Positions 27,962 through 35,975 of a DNA stretch of 64,000 nt are shown in pieces. The stretch is from Paracoccaceae bacterium. GTDB taxonomy: Bacteria; Pseudomonadota; Alphaproteobacteria; Rhodobacterales; Rhodobacteraceae. The notes under the pieces were generated by a model that was given only the letters and a program-made list of their open reading frames with translations, was not told the origin of the DNA and did not search any database. How positions within the stretch are numbered: the first letter of the stretch is position 1; each line of letters begins with the position of its first letter. The DNA is taken from the NCBI GenBank assembly GCA_020446815.1, contig JAGRDY010000015.1, positions 1-64,000 of the forward strand, in the 5' to 3' direction. The translations under genes were made by a program, and so were the position numbers.

Positions 27962-28969
27962 TCAGCGTCCTTTCTGGGCCAGAGTTGACAGGGTGGGTCG
28001 GGGCAAGCCGAGCGCGGCGCGGTCCGCCCGGCCGGCAGGCGCCCCGGTACGGATGCCGACGCGGAGCCTGGCCGAACGCGCCCGCGGATTGGCCGCCAGT
28101 TCAATATCGTCCGGGCCGATGGCGCGGCGCGTCCTTTGCGTGAAGGCAGGGCGCATTTCGGCACGCGCCGGGGCATGGCGGCTGCCCTGCCCCTGGCCAC
28201 CAGCGCGGAGCTGAAAGAACCGCTTGACGATACGGTCTTCGAGCGAATGAAAGGTCACGACCGCGAGTTTCCCGCCCGGTTTCAGCGCACGCTCGGCGGC
28301 CTCGAGCCCCTCGACCAGTTGCCCGAATTCGTCATTCACCGCGATACGGATCGCCTGAAAGCTGCGGGTGGCGGGGTGGCTCTGGCCCGGTTTCGGGCGC
28401 GGCAGGCAGCGTTCCACCACCCGCACCAGATCGAATGTCGTTGCCAAAGGCCGCGCCGACACGATTGCGCGGGCGATTCTCCGCGAGGCACGTTCTTCAC
28501 CGAAATGAAAGAGAATATCGGCCAGTTCGGCCTCGTCCGCGGTATTGACCAGATCGGCGGCGGTCGGCCCGCTATCACCCATGCGCATGTCGAGCGGGCC
28601 GTCCTTCTGGAAGGAAAACCCGCGTTCGGCCTGGTCGATCTGCATCGAGGATACGCCAAGATCAAGGACAATGCCGTCAAGCATTTCGCCCGCCAGTGTA
28701 TCGAGTTCGGAGAATGTGCCTTCGATGAGCGTCAGACACGCGCCGCACTCCTCGGCCCAGTCTTCGGCCAGTGCGAAAACGCTGGGGTCCCGGTCGATAC
28801 CGATGACCCTTTCGGCGCCCGCCTTCAGCAATCCGCGCGCATAGCCACCCGCCCCGAAAGTTCCGTCAAGCCAGAGGCCCGAGACGGGTGCCACCGCATC
28901 GAGAAGCGGGCGCAGCAGTACCGGGACATGGGGGGCGGAATCGGTTTTCGCGGCGCTGGCAGCGGCCAT
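27962..28969 (-). CDS. rsmH: 16S rRNA (cytosine(1402)-N(4))-methyltransferase
   Basis: A 335-residue SAM-dependent methyltransferase (MraW/RsmH) that methylates C1402 in the ribosomal P site. The N-terminal [16 protein letters not shown] motif [14 protein letters not shown] (residues 35-48), [31 protein letters not shown] and the C-terminal [13 protein letters not shown] are diagnostic. Its ATG lies 2 bp from the mraZ stop, in the usual mraZ-rsmH order. Confidence 0.95.
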   Translation of the reverse strand: MAAASAAKTDSAPHVPVLLRPLLDAVAPVSGLWLDGTFGAGGYARGLLKAGAERVIGIDRDPSVFALAEDWAEECGACLTLIEGTFSELDTLAGEMLDGIVLDLGVSSMQIDQAERGFSFQKDGPLDMRMGDSGPTAADLVNTADEAELADILFHFGEERASRRIARAIVSARPLATTFDLVRVVERCLPRPKPGQSHPATRSFQAIRIAVNDEFGQLVEGLEAAERALKPGGKLAVVTFHSLEDRIVKRFFQLRAGGQGQGSRHAPARAEMRPAFTQRTRRAIGPDDIELAANPRARSARLRVGIRTGAPAGRADRAALGLPRPTLSTLAQKGR

Positions 28970-28971
28970 CC

Positions 28972-29475
28972 CTACCCCCTTGAGCGCGGCGGCAGGAGCG
29001 AACGCGGGTCGAAACCCTCGGGGTATTGTTCGGCCAGCTTGCGGGTGCGCGAGCCGGCCTTCTTGTGATAGGTTTCGGGCTTCCAGATCTTGAAATAATC
29101 ACCGGCCGAGATGAAGAATGCTTCGCCCTTCAGGCCGATCTTTTCGCGCAGTTTCTGCGGCAGCACCAGACGGCCGTCATCGTCGATATTGGTTTCGATG
29201 GACTGGCCATGCATCAGTTCTTCCATCCACAGCCGTTCGTCGGACCCGCGCTGCATGTCTTCGATCTGCTGGTCGATCTCTTCGATGGCTTTCATCGTGT
29301 AGACTTCGAGCCAGTCGAAGGCGTCATCGCCGTAGACGATGACGATATTGGGGCGCAGGCCTTCCCGCCAGTCGGGGTCGGATGCCTCGATCACGCGGCG
29401 AAAGGGCGCGGGAATGGAGACGCGACCCTTCGCGTCCACCTTGAACGTATCCGACCCTCTGAACCGGCGTGCCAA
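28972..29475 (-). CDS. mraZ: Transcriptional regulator MraZ
   Basis: A 167-residue AbrB/SpoVT-like DNA-binding protein that represses its own dcw operon in E. coli. Two SpoVT domains are visible: [20 protein letters not shown] near the N-terminus and [23 protein letters not shown] near residue 100. The start is TTG at 29475, because AAGGAG lies 9 nt upstream and the protein ([14 protein letters not shown]) then starts as in the family. The longer frame upstream runs through a large hairpin and is non-coding. It is the first gene of the cluster. Confidence 0.9.
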   Translation of the reverse strand: MARRFRGSDTFKVDAKGRVSIPAPFRRVIEASDPDWREGLRPNIVIVYGDDAFDWLEVYTMKAIEEIDQQIEDMQRGSDERLWMEELMHGQSIETNIDDDGRLVLPQKLREKIGLKGEAFFISAGDYFKIWKPETYHKKAGSRTRKLAEQYPEGFDPRSLLPPRSRG

Positions 29476-29539
29476 CGGCGCGCGCTCCTTGTGCCTGTCC
29501 CGCCCCCCGCATTCGCTTTTCGTTGCCGAGCCCTTGAAC

Positions 29540-29589
29540 GGACAACGGCGGATCGGGCTGCTGCCACTGCCCGATCCGCCGCCCTGTCC
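29540..29589 (-). promoter_or_regulatory. Large hairpin in the mraZ leader
   Basis: A perfect 13-bp stem (29546-29558 with 29569-29581, 10-nt loop) is extended by GGACA/TGTCC (29540-29544 with 29585-29589) after a small internal loop. It lies 65-115 bp upstream of the mraZ TTG start, in the transcribed leader if the promoter is near 29900. There is no following U-run, so it may be a stability or translation element, not a simple terminator. Confidence 0.55.
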
Positions 29590-29892
29590 CATCGCTGGGT
29601 CTGTCCGGCTGCGCATGCCACCTGGGGGGATGTCTGCTCGCTCGCGCGCCGGATCTTCTCTCGTCTTGATGATGCGGGAGCCTGTATGAAACCTGCTTTT
29701 GCCTATGGGGTCTTGCTGCCCCGTATTGTCCCGTCGTTCATCGTGTGAACAGGAATACATGGGAATTTACGGGAAGCAACTAAAAAAATCCCGCCAGCCG
29801 GATAATTATCGAATGAATCTTGGCTACGGCATTTCGCAATATATTGATTTCAACAGATATGACAGCAGTTGTTGTGTGATTTATTAATATAA

Positions 29893-29908
29893 ACACTATA
29901 TATAGTGT
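29893..29908. promoter_or_regulatory. Perfect AT-rich palindrome upstream of mraZ
   Basis: ACACTATATATAGTGT is a 16-bp perfect palindrome inside a strongly AT-rich stretch (29880-29925). On the mraZ-reading strand a TATAAT lies at 29916-29911, immediately upstream of it. It could be an operator just downstream of a -10 box, or simply a melting-prone promoter core. Confidence 0.4.
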
Positions 29909-29929
29909 ATATTATATAGAAACACAAAT

Positions 29930-29954
29930 TCCCGGATTTTCCCAATGGTACCCG
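29930..29954 (-). promoter_or_regulatory. Candidate MraZ-binding repeats (three GGG boxes)
   Basis: On the mraZ coding strand the boxes CGGGT, TGGGA and CGGGA begin at 29954, 29944 and 29934, exactly 10 bp apart with 5-bp spacers. E. coli MraZ is known to bind TGGGN direct repeats with 5-bp spacing. TATAAT follows 13 bp downstream (29916-29911). Further two-box pairs with the same period occur at 29760-29774 (plus strand) and 29733-29719 (minus strand). Confidence 0.55.
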
Positions 29955-30144
29955 GAAAGCTTTGATCAGAAGCGTCAATGTTGTGAAAATGTACCAGAAA
30001 AACACTGCAATCACACCTGATCACGTCCAGGTGATTCGTCAGATCAGCGAATCCGGTCAGCTTTTCCCATGTAATCCCGCCAGGGCCCCTGCCGGCGCTT
30101 CACACATCCCGGCACAGATGGGCGCCGCGTTTGAATGGGCAGGA

Positions 30145-31407
30145 TCAGGCGTCCGGCGCGGTCCATTCGCGGGGCGGAATATTGCGGCGGCGCAGCCGCA
30201 GCGCCAGGCCGATGCCCACACCGACCCCGATTGCCGCCGTCAGGTCGACCAGCACGGTCAGGCTCAGCGTCAACACCAGAAGCAATCTGTCGGACATTCT
30301 TTCGTTCATGTAACCGCGCCACTTGTGCGGCTCGCTCATGTTCCAGGCGGTCACGATCAGCAAGCCCGCCAGCGCCGGCATCGCCAGATAGCCCGCCAGC
30401 GGCGCCGCCACCAGCATGACGAGAAGGATCGTCAGCGCGTGAACGATCCCGGCGACGGGTGTCTTGCCGCCAGCCCTGACATTGGTGGCCGTGCGCGCGA
30501 TGGCCCCGGTCGCCGGAAGCCCGCCGAACAGCGCCGAGCCGATATTGGCGAAACCCTGTGCCAGCACTTCGGCGTTGGGGCGGTATTTGCCGTGGATCAG
30601 CCTGTCGGCAACCATCGCCGAAAGCAGCGATTCGATACCCGCAAGCAACGCGACGATAAAGGCGGAGGGCAGCAATTCGGTGACCCGCGCTAGGGTGATT
30701 TCGGGCAGTTCCGGCACCGGCAGGGTGTTGGGCAGCGTCCCGAACCGGGAATAGATCGTATCGACGGGCAACGAGAAAAGCGCCACCACCGCCGAGGTCA
30801 GGCTGACGGCGACGATCAGGCCGGGAAATTTCGGCGCAATCCGCCGCAAGCCGACGATCAGCACGATCGTCCCCACACCGATGGCGCAGGAGGCCAGATT
30901 CAGACTGCCGCGCGCCGCCCAGATCGAAGCGGTCTTGGCGATGAATTCGGCAGGCACCTTGTCGATCGACAGCCCGAGCAGATCCTTGATCTGGCTTGTG
31001 GCGATGATCAGCCCGATGCCGATGGTAAAGCCGTTGACCACCGGTTCGGGCACATAGGCCACCAGATTTCCCAGGCGCAACAGGCCCGAAATCAAGAGGA
31101 TGCCCCCGGCCATCAATGTCGCCAGCACCAGCCCGTCATACCCATGCTGCGCGATAATGCCGAACACGACGACAATGAAGGCCCCGGTCGGCCCGCCAAT
31201 CTGCACCCGGCTGCCGCCCAGAAACGAGATCAGGAACCCCGCCACGATCGCCGTAACCAGCCCCTTGGCGGGCTCCGCCCCCGAGGCGATGGCGATCGCC
31301 AGGCTAAGTGGCAGCGCGACCATCGCGACAGTTACGCCGGCAATCAGATCGCCGGCAAACAGATGCCGGTCGTAGGTGCGCATCGTGGTAAATATCTTGG
31401 GGGTCAT
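30145..31407 (-). CDS. SulP family anion transporter, lacking STAS domain
   Basis: A 420-residue inner-membrane transporter of the SulP/SLC26 family, members of which carry sulfate, bicarbonate or dicarboxylates. The family signature is VAMVALPLSLAIAIASGAEPAKGLVTAIVAG (residues about 28-58), followed by GGPTGAFIVVV, PEPVVNGFTIGIGLIIATSQ and GLPATGAIARTATNVRAGGKTP. The protein stops about ten residues after the last helix, where most homologues continue into a cytoplasmic STAS domain. No separate STAS gene was seen nearby. The ATG at 31407 is well placed. The substrate is unknown. Confidence 0.88.
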   Translation of the reverse strand: MTPKIFTTMRTYDRHLFAGDLIAGVTVAMVALPLSLAIAIASGAEPAKGLVTAIVAGFLISFLGGSRVQIGGPTGAFIVVVFGIIAQHGYDGLVLATLMAGGILLISGLLRLGNLVAYVPEPVVNGFTIGIGLIIATSQIKDLLGLSIDKVPAEFIAKTASIWAARGSLNLASCAIGVGTIVLIVGLRRIAPKFPGLIVAVSLTSAVVALFSLPVDTIYSRFGTLPNTLPVPELPEITLARVTELLPSAFIVALLAGIESLLSAMVADRLIHGKYRPNAEVLAQGFANIGSALFGGLPATGAIARTATNVRAGGKTPVAGIVHALTILLVMLVAAPLAGYLAMPALAGLLIVTAWNMSEPHKWRGYMNERMSDRLLLVLTLSLTVLVDLTAAIGVGVGIGLALRLRRRNIPPREWTAPDA

Positions 31408-31526
31408 CGGAGCACTGGACCTTTTCGGAACAGGGGAATCACGGTCCGGATGTCTATAGCGAGGCTGTCGTGCGGGAAAGGGATTTCATGGCTTGCACAG
31501 CTGCGTCAAAGCCGCCCATTTCGGCA

Positions 31527-32597
31527 TCACGCCATCCCGCCCGTGACCAGACGCGCGGCAAGGCGCCCATAGGCTTCTGCCACGGGCCCGGTCCCGGCCG
31601 CGATCGGGGTTCCCGTATCGCCCGCCATGCGGACATCAAGGCTGAGCGGGATTTCACCAAGGAAAGGCACGCCGATCCTTGCCGCTTCCGCCGCAACCCC
31701 GCCGTGTCCGAAGATATGCGCCTCATGCCCGCAATTGGGGCATACATAGGTCGACATATTTTCGACCAGCCCCAGAACCGGGGTCTTGAGCTTGGCGAAC
31801 ATGTCCATCGCCCGGCGCGCATCGAGCAACGCCACATCCTGCGGCGTGGAAACCACCAGCGCCCCGGTCAGGTGGGTTTTCTGGCACAGCGTCAACTGCA
31901 CATCCCCCGTCCCCGGCGGCAGATCGACGATCAGCACGTCGAGCTTGCCCCATTCCACCTGCGTCAAGAGCTGCTGGAGCGCCCCCATCAGCATCGGGCC
32001 GCGCCAGATCACCGCCTGTTCCTCTTGCAGCATGAAACCGATCGACATCAGCGTGACGCCATGGGCCTGCAAGGGGATTATCGTCTTGCCATCGGGCGAG
32101 GCGGGGCGTTTCGATACCCCCATCATCTTCGGCTGCGACGGGCCGTGAATATCGGCATCGAGCAGACCGACACGCCTGCCCTGACGCGCCAGCGCCACCG
32201 CAAGGTTCGAGGCCAGGGTGGATTTGCCCACCCCGCCCTTGCCCGAGGCAATGGCCAGAATCCGGTCCACACCGGTCACCCGCTGCGGGCCGGCCTGCGG
32301 TGTCGGGTGGCCGCCGATCTTGAGGCTCGGGGTTGCCGCCTTTGGCGCCGGCCCATGTGCCGTCAGCACCACCGAGGCTTCCGTGACACCGGCCAGCGCG
32401 CGCACGGCCGCCTCGGCCTTCTGGCGTGCGGGTTCCAGCGCCCGCGCCGCGTCGGGATCGGTGGCTTCGATCACGAAACGTACCGTGCCGCCGTTCACCG
32501 TCAATGCGCGCACCAGATCACGCGACACCAGGCTGCCGCCTTCTGGCAATTCGATCCGGGACAGGGCGGCCAGCACCTGATCGCGCGTAATAGTCAT
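31527..32597 (-). CDS. apbC: Iron-sulfur cluster carrier protein ApbC/Mrp
   Basis: A 356-residue P-loop NTPase that carries and delivers Fe-S clusters. An N-terminal MIP18/DUF59-like domain (residues 1-75) precedes the deviant Walker A SGKGGVGKST near 117. DADIHGPSQPKMMG, DLPPGTGDVQLT and the cluster-ligand CPNCGHEAHIFG near 277 follow. The ATG at 32597 has AAGGAG 7 nt upstream. It is divergent from the DUF1127 gene across a 244-bp region. Confidence 0.93.
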   Translation of the reverse strand: MTITRDQVLAALSRIELPEGGSLVSRDLVRALTVNGGTVRFVIEATDPDAARALEPARQKAEAAVRALAGVTEASVVLTAHGPAPKAATPSLKIGGHPTPQAGPQRVTGVDRILAIASGKGGVGKSTLASNLAVALARQGRRVGLLDADIHGPSQPKMMGVSKRPASPDGKTIIPLQAHGVTLMSIGFMLQEEQAVIWRGPMLMGALQQLLTQVEWGKLDVLIVDLPPGTGDVQLTLCQKTHLTGALVVSTPQDVALLDARRAMDMFAKLKTPVLGLVENMSTYVCPNCGHEAHIFGHGGVAAEAARIGVPFLGEIPLSLDVRMAGDTGTPIAAGTGPVAEAYGRLAARLVTGGMA

Positions 32598-32716
32598 GAC
32601 AAGACTCCTTGAATGCGGAACGCACCAAAAATCTGCAACTTTGCCGGCAAGGGCAAGGGCCATCGACCGGATGCGTCAATCTGCCCGTAAGTTGCCGTAA
32701 CGGAACACAGATATGC

Positions 32717-32770
32717 CACAATCCGTCATGCATTTTCTGCATGGCAGCATTGATCCTCCGGGGGATTGTG
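32717..32770 (+). promoter_or_regulatory. Nested inverted repeats upstream of the DUF1127 gene
   Basis: CACAATCC (32717-32724) pairs with GGATTGTG (32763-32770). Inside it, CATGCA-TTTTC-TGCATG (32727-32743) forms a second hairpin. ATCC (32752-32755) could alternatively pair with the same GGAT, so two folds are mutually exclusive. The position, about 70 bp before the start codon, allows a leader or operator role; this is unproven. Confidence 0.3.
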
Positions 32771-32841
32771 CGGTCGCAGCATAAACGCCATGTTGTCACC
32801 AACGGCGCCATTCGGGCGTCAGATTGAACGAGGCAAGAAAA

Positions 32842-33057
32842 ATGGCACATACAACTATCAACCGTGGTTTCGAAACTGGTCTGTTCGGCCGTATCGCGAC
32901 ATTGGTCGCGGATTTCCGCGAAAGCCGGCAGCGCTATCGCGCCTACCGCCAGACCGTGCGCGAACTGGAAGGTCTGTGCGACCGCGACCTGCACGATCTG
33001 GGCCTGTCCCGGTCTTCGATCGAGGCCGTGGCGCTGGAGGCCGCTTACGGCAGATAA
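32842..33057 (+). CDS. ccaF1: DUF1127 small protein (CcaF1-like)
   Basis: A 71-residue basic protein with the DUF1127 (YjiS-like) segment in its C-terminal part: RAYRQTVRELEGLCDRDLHDLGLSRSSIE. The ATG at 32842 has GAGG upstream. In Rhodobacter sphaeroides the stress-induced 71-residue DUF1127 protein CcaF1 is an RNA-binding factor co-transcribed with downstream CcsR sRNAs. The same arrangement is seen here, since CCUCCUCCC-loop hairpins start 12 bp after its stop. Function as an RNA chaperone or turnover factor is inferred from that precedent. Confidence 0.85.
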   Translation: MAHTTINRGFETGLFGRIATLVADFRESRQRYRAYRQTVRELEGLCDRDLHDLGLSRSSIEAVALEAAYGR

Positions 33058-33068
33058 GGTTTTCCTTC

Positions 33069-33143
33069 CCGGGTTTCCCTCCTCCCTGAATCCCGGACAT
33101 CTGCGGCGGCATCGCCTCCTCCCTGATGCCGCCGCTCTTTTAC
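33069..33143 (+). ncRNA. CcsR/cuckoo-type sRNA, first copy
   Basis: Two hairpins each display the exact CCTCCTCCC motif in the loop: 33069-33096 (motif 33078-33086) and 33103-33135 (motif 33115-33123). The second has an 11-bp perfect stem followed by TCTTTT, so it also looks like a terminator or processing end. This is the hallmark of the cuckoo (CcsR) RNA family found downstream of DUF1127 genes in Rhodobacterales. The motif resembles an anti-Shine-Dalgarno sequence. Confidence 0.8.
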
Positions 33144-33169
33144 ACCGGGCCGACTGGTCCACCGCGCAT

Positions 33170-33238
33170 ACGGTACCTTCTCCTCCCTGACGGTATCGTG
33201 ACGTCGCCCGCGAGCGGCCGGTTCCTCCCCCGGGCCGC
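33170..33238 (+). ncRNA. CcsR/cuckoo-type sRNA, second copy
   Basis: Hairpin 33170-33199 has an 8-bp stem with one G-U pair and the loop motif CTCCTCCC (33180-33187). Hairpin 33214-33238 has a 6-bp GC stem and a degenerate loop TTCCTCCCCC. The pair repeats the two-hairpin layout of the first copy. Limits are approximate. Confidence 0.6.
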
Positions 33239-33290
33239 CCGCGGGCAACACAACCGCAACGCGGTATCGCGCAAGACGGAATATGGGCGG

Positions 33291-33363
33291 GCCCTTTTCC
33301 TCCCCGTTGGGGGCTCGGGCATATGAAAGGCGGCGCTTCCTTGATCGGAATGCCGCCTTTTTT
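33291..33363 (+). ncRNA. Possible third cuckoo-like RNA with terminal hairpin
   Basis: A weak hairpin (33291-33294 with 33311-33314) exposes CCTCCCC. A strong terminator with a 9-bp stem, 33326-33334 with 33352-33360, then follows and runs into TTTTTT (33358-33363). The array thus seems to decay rightwards: two exact motifs, then one near-exact, then fragments. Assignment of this copy is tentative. Confidence 0.4.
33326..33363 (+). terminator. Rho-independent terminator of the DUF1127-sRNA unit
   Basis: AAAGGCGGC (33326-33334) pairs with GCCGCCTTT (33352-33360), followed by further T residues. The flanking A-run lets it work in both directions, also ending leftward transcripts from the helicase gene. 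Confidence 0.85.
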
Positions 33364-33495
33364 CATGGCCCCGCAAGATAGTATGGCCGGCGGCGCAAAC
33401 ATCGCAGCAGCACCGGGCGGGTCGCAAGATTGGCGGGTGCAGCGAAAACAAGCGTTCTGCTTTGGGCCGAGACCCCGGAACAGGTGAAAACCGCG

Positions 33496-35871
33496 TTAAA
33501 ACGGAATGTCGTCGGCGCTTTCGGCGGGCACGACATAACTGGCCACGACATGTTTGGTGCCGGCCTGCTCAAAGGCCACCTCCAGCTTGTCGCCCTCGAT
33601 GGCCGCAATCGTGCCATAGCCGAATTTCCGGTGAAACACCCGGTCGCCTTCGCCGAAGGCGGCGATGGCCTCCAGGTCTATCACCATGCGTCGCGCTTCA
33701 CGGGGCTGGCCGTGCGGTTTCGTGGCGCCGCGTTCAGCCAGCCGCTTCCAGCCAGGCGAGTTATAGACATCGGCCCGCGCCGCCCGGTCTTGAATGTCTG
33801 AGCCCTGCGCGGCCATCCCTGCCGCCCCGAAGCCGCCCCCGTAAAGGCCGGGGGGGGTCAGCACCTCGACATGGTCGCCGGGCAATTCATCGATGAACCG
33901 CGACGGCAGCGCCGATTGCCATTGTCCGTAAACTTTCCGGTTGCCCGCGAAGCTGATGGTGCAGATCCGTTCGGCGCGGGTGATGCCGACATAGGCCAGG
34001 CGGCGCTCTTCCTCCAGTCCGGTCAGCCCGTTTTCATCCATTGAGCGTTGGCTGGGAAAAAGGCCGTCTTCCCAGCCTGGAAGAAAGACCGACTTGAATT
34101 CCAGCCCCTTGGCCGCATGCAGGGTCATGACCGAAACTTTTTCGGCGGCGTCTTCGGCTTCGTTGTCCATGATCAGTGCGACATGCTCGAGAAACCCTTG
34201 CAGATTCTCGAACCCTTCGAGCGCCTTGACAAGTTCCTTGAGGTTTTCCAGCCGGCCGGGCGCCTCGGGGGTCTTGTCGTTCTGCCACATCGCGGTATAG
34301 CCGCTTTCGTCGAGGATCCGCTCGGCCAGCTCGATATGCGACGTGTCGCCACCAGGTGGTGTGGCAGGCTGGATGGCCGCGTGCCAGCGATCCACGTTTT
34401 CGACGAACTGGTGAAGCTGGGCGCGCGCGCGGCCGGCGAACTGGCCCGAGGCGACGCATCGGCGCGCGGCCTCCAGCAGCGAGACGCCATCATCGCGGGC
34501 CTGGCGCTGGATGGTTTGCCGTGCCTTGTCGCCCAATCCGCGTTTGGGGGTGTTGGCCACGCGTTCAAACGCCAGATCGTCGCCGGGGCTGACCGCCAGG
34601 CGGAAATAGGCCATGGCATCACGGATTTCCAGCCGTTCGTAAAATCGCGGGCCGCCAATCACCCGGTACGGCAGGCCGATGGTCAGAAACCGGTCCTCGA
34701 ACGCCCGCATCTGGTGGCTGGCGCGCACAAGAATCGCCTGATCATCCAGGCTGATCGGCTCATTCCCGCGGGCGCCACGTTGCAGATCCTCTATTTCTTC
34801 GCCGATCCAGCGCGCCTCTTCCTCGCCGTCCCAATGGCCGATGAGGCGCAGTTTTTCGCCCCCCGCCGCTTCGGTCCACAGGGTCTTGCCCAGCCGCCCG
34901 GCGTTGACCGCGATCAGGGATGAAGCGGCAGCCAGGATATGTTCGGTGGAGCGGTAATTCTGCTCCAGCCGCACCACCTGGGCGCCGGGGAAATCCTTTT
35001 CGAACCGCAGGATGTTGCCGACCTCGGCCCCGCGCCAGCCATAGATCGACTGATCGTCATCACCGACACAGCAGATGTTCTTGTGCCGTGCCGCCAGAAG
35101 CCGCAGCCAGAGATACTGCGCCACGTTGGTATCCTGGTATTCGTCCACCAGAATATAGCGAAACCAGCGCTGATATTGTTCCAGAATGTCGGGATGCGCC
35201 TGAAAGAGGGTCACGACATGCAACAGCAGATCGCCGAAATCGGTGGCATTGAGGGTTTTCAACCGCTCCTGATAGGCGGCATAAAGTTCGGTGCCCATGT
35301 GGTTATAGGCCGCCGCCTCGGCCGAGGGCACCTTATCGGGCGTCCAGGCGCGGTTCTTCCAATTGTCGATCAACCCCGCAAGCATCCGCGCGGGCCAGCG
35401 CTTTTCGTCGATATTGCTCGCCGCGATCAGTTGCTTGAGCAATCGCAGCTGATCGTCGGTATCAAGAATGGTGAAATTCGATTTCAGCCCGACAAGTTCC
35501 GCATGGCGGCGCAGGATCTTGACCGAAATCGAATGGAAAGTGCCCATCCACGGCATCCCTTCGACCGCCTGCCCCATCAGGCGGCCCACACGGTCTTTCA
35601 TCTCGCGCGCGGCCTTGTTGGTGAAAGTGACGGCGAGAATTTCGTTGGGCCGTGCCCGCCCCGTGGCCAGCAGATGCGCGGTGCGCGCCGTCAGCGCCCG
35701 TGTCTTGCCGGTCCCAGCCCCGGCCAGCATCAGCACCGGGCCGTCAAGTGTTTCAACCGCCTGCCGCTGGGCGGGGTTCAACCCGTCAAGATAGGGCATC
35801 GGCCGCGCCGCCACGGCACGGGCGGAAAGCGAAGCGCCTTCGAAGGCCTCGGATTCATCAAACCGGTTCAT
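33496..35871 (-). CDS. uvrD: ATP-dependent DNA helicase UvrD/PcrA
   Basis: A 791-residue SF1A helicase acting 3'-5' in excision repair, mismatch repair and removal of stalled RNA polymerase. Motifs in order: Q motif LNPAQRQAVE (31-40), Walker A AGAGTGKT (50-57), VTFTNKAAREMK, VDEYQDTN, GDDDQSIYGWRGA, EQNYRST, TLHAAKGLEF and ERRLAYVGITRAE. The C-terminal Tudor-like segment (GDRVFHRKFGYGTIAAIEGDKLEVAFE) binds RNA polymerase in homologues. The ATG at 35871 was preferred over an upstream 20-codon extension without family features. Confidence 0.95.
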   Translation of the reverse strand: MNRFDESEAFEGASLSARAVAARPMPYLDGLNPAQRQAVETLDGPVLMLAGAGTGKTRALTARTAHLLATGRARPNEILAVTFTNKAAREMKDRVGRLMGQAVEGMPWMGTFHSISVKILRRHAELVGLKSNFTILDTDDQLRLLKQLIAASNIDEKRWPARMLAGLIDNWKNRAWTPDKVPSAEAAAYNHMGTELYAAYQERLKTLNATDFGDLLLHVVTLFQAHPDILEQYQRWFRYILVDEYQDTNVAQYLWLRLLAARHKNICCVGDDDQSIYGWRGAEVGNILRFEKDFPGAQVVRLEQNYRSTEHILAAASSLIAVNAGRLGKTLWTEAAGGEKLRLIGHWDGEEEARWIGEEIEDLQRGARGNEPISLDDQAILVRASHQMRAFEDRFLTIGLPYRVIGGPRFYERLEIRDAMAYFRLAVSPGDDLAFERVANTPKRGLGDKARQTIQRQARDDGVSLLEAARRCVASGQFAGRARAQLHQFVENVDRWHAAIQPATPPGGDTSHIELAERILDESGYTAMWQNDKTPEAPGRLENLKELVKALEGFENLQGFLEHVALIMDNEAEDAAEKVSVMTLHAAKGLEFKSVFLPGWEDGLFPSQRSMDENGLTGLEEERRLAYVGITRAERICTISFAGNRKVYGQWQSALPSRFIDELPGDHVEVLTPPGLYGGGFGAAGMAAQGSDIQDRAARADVYNSPGWKRLAERGATKPHGQPREARRMVIDLEAIAAFGEGDRVFHRKFGYGTIAAIEGDKLEVAFEQAGTKHVVASYVVPAESADDIPF

Positions 35872-35975
35872 CGCCGGCAATCTAGCGCGACGCGGGCCGG
35901 AATAAAAGCCAAGTTCACACAATGTTCGCATCCTTTTTCGTGGACATTTGCGAAGGGTCTGCCAAACAACCGCGC

